Position numbers and translations under genes: made by a program. A stretch of 12,769 nucleotides of DNA, from contig JAABPT010000457.1 in assembly GCA_011391855.1 (NCBI GenBank), forward strand, positions 1 through 12,769. Reading direction: 5' to 3'. The first letter of the stretch is position 1. Each line of letters starts with the position of its first letter. The notes under the pieces were generated by a model. It was not told where the DNA came from. It did not search any database and worked only from the letters and a program-made list of their open reading frames with translations. Of this stretch, positions 6,870-12,769 are shown in pieces. Origin of the DNA: Burkholderiales bacterium. Its GTDB lineage: Bacteria; Pseudomonadota; Gammaproteobacteria; Burkholderiales; Burkholderiaceae_C.

Positions 6870-8207
6870 ATGAAGTTCAGAAATATCGCCCTCGGCGCCG
6901 CGCTGGCAGCCGCAGGCGCCAGCGCCCTGCTCGCCGCGACCTCGGCCCATGCCCAGGCCAAGGAGCAGTTCTTCCCCGTGCTGTCGGGCCGCACCGGTCC
7001 CGTGGCGCCGAATGCCACGCCCTGGGCCAACGGGCACAACGACTATATGAAGCTGGTCAACGCACGCGGCGGCATCAACGGCGTGATGACGCTGGTCGAG
7101 GAGTGCGAGACGGCCTATGCCACCGACCGCGGCGTCGAGTGTTACGAGCGCCTGAAGGGCAAAAACGGCGGCGCCACCGTATTCCAGCCACTTTCCACCG
7201 GCATCACCTTCGCCCTGACCGACAAGGTGCCGGCCGACAAGGTCCCCCTCATCACCTCGGGCTACGGCCGCAGCGACACCGCGGACGGCAACGCCTTCAA
7301 ATGGAATTTCCCGCTCGTGGGCCACTACTGGGTGGCCGGCGACACCGTGCTGCGCCATATTGCCAACAAGGAAGGCGGCTGGGACAAGCTCAAGGGCAAG
7401 AAGATCGGCATCGTCTACCACGACAGCCCGTTCGGCAAGGAATTGCTGCCGATCGTGACCGAGCGCTCGAAGATGCACGGCTTCGAGTTGTTGCTGCTGC
7501 CCGTTCCGGCGCCCGGCGTGGAGCAGAAGTCGATCTGGCTGCAGGTGCGCCAGCAGCGCCCCGATTTCGTGATCATGCAGACCTGGGGCGTGATGACACC
7601 CACCGCGATCAAGGAAGCCGTGGCCACGGGCTACCCGCGGGAGAAGATGTTCGGCACCTGGTGGTCGGGCGCCGAGCCTGATCTGAAGGACGTGGGCGCA
7701 GCGGCCAAGGGCTACAGCGCCGTCATGATGCAGCACGGCGCCGAGCCGGGCTCGGCGGTGGTGAAGGAGATCCTCGAGAAGGTCCACGCCAAGGGGCAGG
7801 GCACGGGCCCGAAGGAAGAAGTGGGCAGCGTGCTGTACATGCGCGGCGCCATGGGCGCCATGCTCGCCGTCGAAGGCGTGCGCGCGGCCCAGGAGCGTTT
7901 CGGCAAGGGCAAGGTCATGACCGGCGAGCAGGCGCGCTGGGGTTACGAAAACCTGAACCTCACGCAGGCCAAACTCGACGCACTGGGCTTCAAGGGCGTG
8001 ATGCGCCCGATTTCGACCAGTTGCGCGGACCACCTGGGCGCGAGCTATGCCCGCGTGCACACCTGGGACGGCAGCAAGTTCGTGTGGTCTTCCGACTGGC
8101 TCGAAGCCGACCAGCAGATCATCAAGCCTCTGGTCCGCGCATCGGCGGACAAATATCTGGCCGAGAAGAAGCTGAGCCGCCGCACGGCGGCCGACTGCCA
8201 GAGCTGA
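6870..8207 (+). CDS. Periplasmic substrate-binding protein of the Liv-type ABC transporter
   Basis: This 445-residue periplasmic-binding-protein-type-1 (Peripla_BP_6-like) protein should capture the ligand and deliver it to LivHM. Signal peptide: basic MKFR, hydrophobic core 6-22, and SAHAQA at 25-30, with likely cleavage after residue 28 or 30. The mature part has GRTGPVAPN (40-48), a KLVNARGGINGV stretch (61-72) typical of Liv-type proteins, IGIVYHDSPFGKE (179-191) at the second-lobe start, and C79/C91, which may form the family disulfide. It is longer than typical LivK (about 370 residues), the extra length being C-terminal (about 380-445, with C385 and C443). GGAGG, 5 nt before the ATG, is the best ribosome binding site in the cluster, fitting the need for excess binding protein. 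Specificity is not readable; the ligase upstream suggests a carboxylic acid. Confidence 0.92.
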   Translation: MKFRNIALGAALAAAGASALLAATSAHAQAKEQFFPVLSGRTGPVAPNATPWANGHNDYMKLVNARGGINGVMTLVEECETAYATDRGVECYERLKGKNGGATVFQPLSTGITFALTDKVPADKVPLITSGYGRSDTADGNAFKWNFPLVGHYWVAGDTVLRHIANKEGGWDKLKGKKIGIVYHDSPFGKELLPIVTERSKMHGFELLLLPVPAPGVEQKSIWLQVRQQRPDFVIMQTWGVMTPTAIKEAVATGYPREKMFGTWWSGAEPDLKDVGAAAKGYSAVMMQHGAEPGSAVVKEILEKVHAKGQGTGPKEEVGSVLYMRGAMGAMLAVEGVRAAQERFGKGKVMTGEQARWGYENLNLTQAKLDALGFKGVMRPISTSCADHLGASYARVHTWDGSKFVWSSDWLEADQQIIKPLVRASADKYLAEKKLSRRTAADCQS

Positions 8208-8220
8208 TCGACGAAGTCAG

Positions 8221-8236
8221 GGGCCCCGCGGGGCCC
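8221..8236. repeat. 16-bp perfect palindrome after the binding-protein gene
   Basis: GGGCCCCGCGGGGCCC is perfectly self-complementary and begins 13 nt after the stop at 8207. In plus-strand RNA it would form a very GC-rich but tight hairpin followed by UUGUU, a poor U-tract. It may pause transcription or protect the 3' end of upstream mRNA. It shares base 8236 with the next hairpin, so the two abut. Confidence 0.6.
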
Positions 8237-8269
8237 TTGTTCGAGTGTCGCGTGCGGCGCTCGAACAAG
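8236..8269 (+). promoter_or_regulatory. Long mRNA hairpin between binding-protein gene and livF
   Basis: CTTGTTCGAG (8236-8245) and CTCGAACAAG (8260-8269) are perfect 10-bp complements. Five more pairs (3 Watson-Crick, 2 G-U) extend the stem inward to a CGTG tetraloop at 8251-8254, giving 15 pairs in 34 nt. No U-run follows, so this is not a standard intrinsic terminator. By analogy with intercistronic hairpins behind other binding-protein genes, it could block 3' decay so that the binding protein is made in excess over LivF. It ends 16 nt before the livF ATG, which lacks a clear ribosome binding site, so an effect on livF translation is also possible. Confidence 0.7.
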
Positions 8270-8285
8270 CCCACACCTGGCCACC

Positions 8286-9092
<807 letters not shown>

Positions 9093-9102
9093 AGAGCCGG
9101 CC

Positions 9103-9399
9103 GTGGAAGAAAACAGCTTCGGCTTCGCGCCGCCACCCTTCAAGCCCGAGGAGGCGCTGATCGCCCTGCGGCGCGCGCTGCGCGATCTGGGCCTGGTCGA
9201 GCGAGGTACGGGCTTCGAATTGCGTGGCAAGCGGGTGCTGGAACTGGCGACCGAAGGCGACACGATCCGCGCCCGCATCGCACGGCGCCCGATGCTGACG
9301 CCGGAGTGGGACTCGCAAGTGCTCACGGGTGCGGCCGATACGCGCAAGCTGCTCGACGAGGTGAAGAAACGCCTGGCGCGCTGGGAGCGCGAGGACTGA
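9103..9399 (+). CDS. Hypothetical 98-residue protein, livF-linked
   Basis: I do not recognise a named family. The predicted protein is small, charged and probably cytoplasmic, with no signal peptide or membrane segment. A proline-containing N-terminus (1-14) is followed by a likely helix (about 15-28, EEALIALRRALRDL), two or three short beta-like stretches (about 31-58), and an amphipathic C-terminal helix (about 80-97) rich in K, R and E. The start is GTG 9103, 10 nt after the livF stop, with GAAGAG at 9091-9096 as ribosome binding site. Its stop overlaps the next gene's ATG (TGATG). Third-position GC bias and tight packing support a real gene. Association with the transporter operon is positional only. 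Confidence 0.75.
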   Translation: MEENSFGFAPPPFKPEEALIALRRALRDLGLVERGTGFELRGKRVLELATEGDTIRARIARRPMLTPEWDSQVLTGAADTRKLLDEVKKRLARWERED

Positions 9400-9842
9400 T
9401 GGCACGCCAGCGCCCTGCCCCGGACTTCGAGCGCCAGCGCGCGCTGGCTGCCGCCTTGCCTGGCGCCACCGAAGATATCAAGTGGGGCGCTGACCTGGTG
9501 TACAGCGTCGGCGGCAAGATGTTCTGCGTCTTCCTGCTCGACGTCGGCCGCGCCGCCACCTGTTCGTTCAAGGTCGACGAAGACCGTTTTCTCGAACTGA
9601 CCGGCGTGCCGGGCGTGATTCCCGCACCTTACCTGGCACGCGCGAAGTGGGTGCAGGTGGGGCGCGTTCACGGCCTGGCCGCTACCGACCTGGACACCCT
9701 GGTGCGCCGTTCTCATGCGTTGGTGGCCAGCCGGCTGACAAAGAAACTGCTGCGTGAAATCGGCATGGACACCGGCTCGACAACACCGCTTGGGCCTCCC
9801 CTGGCGACAACCGGCCCGTTCAGCGAAGGCCTGCCCCGATGA
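9399..9842 (+). CDS. MmcQ/YjbR-family protein
   Basis: This 147-residue small protein of the MmcQ/YjbR family has a double-wing DNA-binding-like fold, but the biochemical role of most members is unknown. Recognisable segments: LPGATEDIKWG (20-30), VGGKMFCVFLL (37-47), CSFKVDEDRFLELTGVPGVI (55-74), the YLARAKWVQV block (79-88), and the C-terminal helical region ending KKLLREIG (115-122). About 25 further residues (123-147), rich in T, P and G, look unlike the conserved domain and run into the next gene. ATG 9399 overlaps the upstream stop by one base, with GAGGA or GGGAG just before it. The ATGA overlap at 9839-9842 couples it to the PaaK-like gene. YjbR proteins occur beside many unrelated genes, so its role in this cluster is unproven. 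Confidence 0.88.
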   Translation: MARQRPAPDFERQRALAAALPGATEDIKWGADLVYSVGGKMFCVFLLDVGRAATCSFKVDEDRFLELTGVPGVIPAPYLARAKWVQVGRVHGLAATDLDTLVRRSHALVASRLTKKLLREIGMDTGSTTPLGPPLATTGPFSEGLPR

Positions 9843-11107
9843 GAACCGAACACTACGACACCCTGGAAACCCGCGACCCGCAAGCCCGCGAAACAGCGCA
9901 GCTGGCGGCACTGCCGGCGCAACTGCGCGCCGCGCTGTCCACCGCCGCCTTCTCCGAGCGGCTGGCCGGCGTGGATGCGGCGGGCATCACCACGCGCGAA
10001 GCGCTGGCGCGGCTGCCGGTGACGCGCAAGCACGAACTGCTCGAACGTCAGCAGGCGGCGCGCGCGGCCGGAGGCGACCCCTTCGGCGGCTTTTCGGTCA
10101 TCGGCTGGCACGCCCAGGGCGCAGGGCGCACCGCACGGCGCGTCTTCCAGTCGCCAGGACCGATCTACGAGCCCGAAGGCGCGCAGCCCGACTACTGGCG
10201 CTTCGGCCGCGCCTTGTTCGCCGCGGGTTTTCGCGCCGGCGACCTGGTGCACAACAGCTTCAGCTACCACCTCACGCCGGCCGGTTCGATGATGGAGACC
10301 GGCGCCCACGCCATCGGCTGCACCGTTTTCGCCGGCGGCGTGGGCAATACCGAACTGCAATTGCAGGCCATGGCCGAGTTGCGTCCGCAGGCCTACTCTG
10401 GCACGCCGAGCTTCCTGCGCATTGCGCTGGAGAAGGCCGACGAACTGGGCATTCAACTTCCCTGGCTGACCAAGGCCTCGGTCGGCGGCGAGGCCTTTCC
10501 GCCCGCGCTGCGCGACATGCTGGCCGCACGCGGCGTGCATGCCTACCAGAGCTATGGCACCGCCGACGTGGGCTTGATCGCCTACGAGACTGCCGCACGC
10601 GAGGGCCTGGTGCTGGACGAAGGCGTAATCGTCGAGATCGTGCGGCCGGGCACCCACGAGCCGGTGCCCGACGGCGAAGTGGGCGAGGTCGTGGTGACGC
10701 CGCTGAACCCCGACTACCCGCTGGTGCGCTTCGGCACCGGCGACCTCTCGGCCGTGTTGCCCGGCCGCTGCCCCAGTGGGCGCACCAACACCCGCATCCG
10801 CGGCTGGCTGGGCCGCGCCGACCAGACGGCCAAGGTACGCGGCATGTTCGTGCACCCCAGCCAGGTGGCCGAGGTGGTCAAGCGCCACCCTCAACTGGGC
10901 CGCGCGCGGCTGGTCATCGAAGGCGAGATGGCCAACGACCGCATGACGCTGCACGCCGAGACGGCCACCCGACCCGAGGGCCTGGCCGAGGCCGTGGCGC
11001 AGACGCTGCGCGACGTGACCAAGCTGCGCGGCGAGGTCACCCTCGCTGAACCCGGCAGCCTGCCCAACGACGGCAAGGTGATCGAGGACGCGCGGCGCTA
11101 CGGCTGA
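9839..11107 (+). CDS. PaaK-like AMP-binding protein with degenerate P-loop
   Basis: This 422-residue protein resembles phenylacetate-CoA ligases (PaaK branch of adenylate-forming enzymes), which activate aromatic acids to CoA thioesters; length fits. The N-terminal LARLPVTRKHELLE (57-70) is PaaK-like, as are YSGTPSFL (186-193), GGEAFPPALR (216-225), SYGTADVG (238-245), FGTGDLS (298-304), GRADQTAKVRG (325-335) and a C-terminal PGSLPNDGKVIED (405-417) carrying the likely catalytic lysine K413. The normal P-loop (SSGTTGKP-like) is missing: QSPGPIYEPEG (104-114) stands in its place, and the usual acidic TE after YG reads AD. It may bind nucleotide differently, use another acyl donor, or have lost adenylation. 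ATG 9839 overlaps the yjbR stop by 4 nt, with GAAGG 9 nt upstream. It is the second acyl-activating-type gene in this run. Family likely; activity open. Confidence 0.85.
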   Translation: MRTEHYDTLETRDPQARETAQLAALPAQLRAALSTAAFSERLAGVDAAGITTREALARLPVTRKHELLERQQAARAAGGDPFGGFSVIGWHAQGAGRTARRVFQSPGPIYEPEGAQPDYWRFGRALFAAGFRAGDLVHNSFSYHLTPAGSMMETGAHAIGCTVFAGGVGNTELQLQAMAELRPQAYSGTPSFLRIALEKADELGIQLPWLTKASVGGEAFPPALRDMLAARGVHAYQSYGTADVGLIAYETAAREGLVLDEGVIVEIVRPGTHEPVPDGEVGEVVVTPLNPDYPLVRFGTGDLSAVLPGRCPSGRTNTRIRGWLGRADQTAKVRGMFVHPSQVAEVVKRHPQLGRARLVIEGEMANDRMTLHAETATRPEGLAEAVAQTLRDVTKLRGEVTLAEPGSLPNDGKVIEDARRYG

Positions 11108-11164
11108 CAGGCCGGCTCTGCGTCGCGCCCCTGCGGCAAGACCCCATCGCTGGCCGGTCAACGC

Positions 11165-11189
11165 TCGGCGCAGGGCCAGACTGCGCCGA
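11165..11189. repeat. Perfect 9-bp inverted repeat upstream of the Bug gene
   Basis: TCGGCGCAG (11165-11173) and CTGCGCCGA (11181-11189) are exact reverse complements with a 7-nt spacer. The repeat lies 57 bp after the PaaK-like stop and 79 bp before the Bug start, inside a 161-bp gap that holds no gene. No T-run follows on either strand, so it is either a non-classical terminator of the upstream operon or an operator for the Bug gene. No convincing sigma-70 promoter could be picked out beside it. Confidence 0.6.
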
Positions 11190-11268
11190 CATCCGGATAG
11201 CATCCTGCCCCCGCGCAAGCAGTCGTGGAAGGCTGCGCGTGACTCACCCACAACCCGGAGACAAACTC

Positions 11269-12246
11269 ATGATTCAGACCCGCCGGCTGCTGGCTGCGCT
11301 CCTGGCCACGGCCGTGGCCGCCAGTGCGTACGCCTTTCCCGACAAACCCGTCACCATCGTCGTGCCGTTCGCGGCGGGCGGCCCCACCGACAAGTCGGCG
11401 CGCGACCTCGCCGAGGTGCTGCGCAAGGCATTCAACAACCAGACCGTGGTGGTCGAGAACGTCGGCGGCGCCGGTGGCACGCTGGGCGCCAACAAGGTGG
11501 CCAAGGCCGCTCCCGACGGCTACACCCTCCTGCTGCACCACATCGGCATGGCCACCGCGCCGGCGCTGTATCGCAAGTTGCCCTACGACACGCTGGGCGA
11601 CTTCGAATATCTCGGCATGGTCAGCGACGTGCCGATGACGCTGATCGGCAGGCCCTCGCTGCCGGCCAGCAATTTCACCGAGTTGCGCAAGTGGATGGCC
11701 GACAACAAGGGCAAGATCAACCTGGCGAACGCTGGCCTGGGCGCCGCTTCGCACCTGTGCGGCTTGCTGTTCCAGCAGGCGATGGCCGTCGACATGACGA
11801 CCGTGCCGTACAAGGGCACGGCGCCGGCCATGACCGACATCCTGGGCGGCCAGGTCGACCTGATGTGCGACCAGACGACCAACACGTCGAGCCAGATCGA
11901 GGCCGGCAAGGTCAAGGCCTACGCCGTGACCACCCTCAAGCCGCTCACGACGCCGGCACTGCGCAACCTGCCCACGCTCGACGCGCTGGGCCTGAAGGGT
12001 TTCAACGTCGTCGTCTGGCAAGGCCTGTATGCGCCCAAGGGCACCCCCAAGCCCATCGTCGACCAGCTCAATGCAGCACTGCGCCAGGCGCTGAAGGACC
12101 CGGAATTCATCAAGCGCCAGGAAGCCATGGGTGCGGTGGTCGTCAACGACAGCCGCCTGAACCCGGTCGACCACAAGAACTTCGTCGAAGCCGAGATCGC
12201 GAAGTGGGGCCCGGCCATCAAGGCGGCGGGTCAATACGCCGACTGA
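11269..12246 (+). CDS. Bug/TctC-family periplasmic solute-binding protein (orphan)
   Basis: This 325-residue binding protein belongs to the Bug (Bordetella uptake gene) family, the receptor part of tripartite tricarboxylate transporters; members bind small carboxylates, amino acids or aromatic acids. Signal peptide MIQTRRLLAALLATAVAASA plus YA, probable cleavage after residue 22, mature start FPDKPVTIVVPF. Family landmarks: VPFAAGGPTDKSAR (32-45), VVENVGGAGGTLGANKV (61-77), PDGYTLLL (82-89), VPYKGTAPAMTDILGGQVD (179-197) and GLYAPKGTPKPIVDQLN (252-268). ATG 11269 is chosen because GGAG lies 8 nt upstream and the signal peptide starts properly there; a GTG 30 nt earlier adds residues that spoil it. 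No TctA/TctB membrane genes are in the window, so it must use a distant transporter or act as a sensor. The 161-bp leader and hairpin suggest its own transcript. Ligand unknown. Confidence 0.94.
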   Translation: MIQTRRLLAALLATAVAASAYAFPDKPVTIVVPFAAGGPTDKSARDLAEVLRKAFNNQTVVVENVGGAGGTLGANKVAKAAPDGYTLLLHHIGMATAPALYRKLPYDTLGDFEYLGMVSDVPMTLIGRPSLPASNFTELRKWMADNKGKINLANAGLGAASHLCGLLFQQAMAVDMTTVPYKGTAPAMTDILGGQVDLMCDQTTNTSSQIEAGKVKAYAVTTLKPLTTPALRNLPTLDALGLKGFNVVVWQGLYAPKGTPKPIVDQLNAALRQALKDPEFIKRQEAMGAVVVNDSRLNPVDHKNFVEAEIAKWGPAIKAAGQYAD

Positions 12247-12252
12247 GGACGT

Positions 12253-12276
12253 GAAGAAGTGCCTGCGCACGTCTTC
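12253..12276. terminator. Candidate bidirectional terminator hairpin
   Basis: GAAGA-A-GTGC (12253-12262) pairs with GCAC-G-TCTTC (12267-12276) around a CTGC tetraloop: nine pairs with one internal A/G mismatch. It starts 6 nt after the Bug stop, in the 73-bp convergent gap before the dtd stop. It is followed by a pyrimidine-rich TCGCCTTCT rather than a pure U-run. GACGTG/CACGTC (12248-12273) is a competing fold. Placement between converging genes supports a terminator, but the tail is weak. Confidence 0.5.
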
Positions 12277-12319
12277 TCGCCTTCTGCCCAGCCGGGGCTG
12301 CTTCGGCGCAACGGGCTGT

Positions 12320-12760
12320 TCAGCGCACCGTCAGCGGAATCGTCACCGGCCCGTCGTTGACCAGGTGCACCTGCATATCGGCGCAGAACAGGCCTGCCTG
12401 CACCGGTGTGTGCCTCTCGCGTGCCAGGCGCAGCGTTTCCTCGAACAGTGTGCGCCCCAGCGCCGCTGGTGCCGCGCCCGTGAAGCTGGGCCGGTTGCCG
12501 GTGCTGGTGTCGGCCGCCAGCGTGAACTGCGAGACGAGGAGCAGGCCGCCGGCCACGTCCTGCACGCTGAGGTTCATCTTGCCGGCTTCGTCGGCGAAGA
12601 TGCGCAGCTTCAGCAGCTTGTCGACGAGCTTCGCGGCCTGGGCCGGCGTGTCGGTAGGCTCGGCACACACCAGCACCAGCAAGCCGGGGCCAATGGCGCC
12701 GACCACTTCGCCAGCGACCTCCACGCGCGCTTCGCGCACCCGCTGCACGAGCGCGATCAA
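12320..12760 (-). CDS. dtd: D-aminoacyl-tRNA deacylase
   Basis: This 146-residue enzyme hydrolyses D-amino acids from mischarged tRNA (and glycine from tRNA-Ala) in the cytoplasm, protecting translation. The length is the normal DTD length. It begins with the family-typical pattern IALVQRV (2-8) and contains SQFTLAAD (77-84), GNRPSF (88-93) and the cross-subunit Gly-cisPro motif NDGPVT (135-140). The codon at the expected first position is TTG (12758-12760); the next in-frame ATG comes only at residue 62, inside the conserved core, so TTG is the probable start. Only 9 bases are visible upstream; they include GGA about 6 nt before TTG. The rest of the start region and any upstream partner lie outside the window. 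It converges on the Bug gene and is unrelated to the transport cluster. Alternative: a longer N-terminus beyond the window edge, unlikely given family length. Confidence 0.95.
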   Translation of the reverse strand: MIALVQRVREARVEVAGEVVGAIGPGLLVLVCAEPTDTPAQAAKLVDKLLKLRIFADEAGKMNLSVQDVAGGLLLVSQFTLAADTSTGNRPSFTGAAPAALGRTLFEETLRLARERHTPVQAGLFCADMQVHLVNDGPVTIPLTVR

Positions 12761-12769
12761 ATCAGGTCC

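Noticed and set aside
11239..11268. GTG 11239 as start of the Bug protein
   Set aside because: It adds ten polar residues before the signal peptide; ATG 11269 has GGAG 8 nt upstream and gives a normal signal sequence.
12289..12300. CAGCC/GGCTG mini-palindrome in the Bug-dtd gap
   Set aside because: Only a 4-bp stem remains once a realistic loop is allowed; expected by chance in GC-rich DNA.

Overview
The window is strongly GC-rich and tightly packed. It looks like chromosomal DNA of a betaproteobacterium in the order Burkholderiales (Comamonadaceae, Alcaligenaceae or a close relative). This is inferred from the gene families: a Bug/TctC-type periplasmic binding protein without a partner transporter, a branched-chain-type ABC transporter linked to an acyl-CoA ligase, and GTG/TTG starts in a high-GC context. 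I see no tRNA, rRNA, insertion sequence, phage gene or CRISPR array. Gene order and coding style look native rather than recently acquired.

Left part, minus strand (1-1859): a ClC-family chloride channel/transporter runs off the left edge (1-1039). Upstream of it is a complete Crp/Fnr-type regulator (1119-1859). An 11-bp perfect inverted repeat separates the two.

Central part, plus strand (2004-9092): a probable operon diverges from the regulator. It encodes a long-chain-type AMP-forming acyl-CoA ligase, LivG ATPase, LivH permease, LivM permease, a secreted substrate-binding protein and LivF ATPase. The 144-bp divergent gap holds an 18-bp near-perfect palindrome centred exactly 41.5 bp upstream of the start predicted from a plausible -10 element, the geometry of Crp-type class II activation. 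The simplest reading is that the regulator controls import of a carboxylic acid and its activation to a CoA thioester. The substrate could be an aromatic, fatty or branched acid; the sequence does not say which. Two adjacent hairpins separate the binding-protein gene from livF.

Right-central part, plus strand (9103-11107): a 98-residue protein of unknown function, an MmcQ/YjbR-family protein and a PaaK-like AMP-binding enzyme lie close behind livF. The last two overlap their upstream neighbours (TGATG and ATGA junctions), so they are probably translationally coupled. The PaaK-like protein keeps late adenylation motifs but lacks the glycine/serine/threonine-rich P-loop.

Right end (11108-12769): a 161-bp gap with a perfect 9-bp inverted repeat precedes an orphan Bug/TctC-type binding protein. 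Convergent to it, on the minus strand, is D-aminoacyl-tRNA deacylase (dtd), apparently starting with TTG just inside the right edge.
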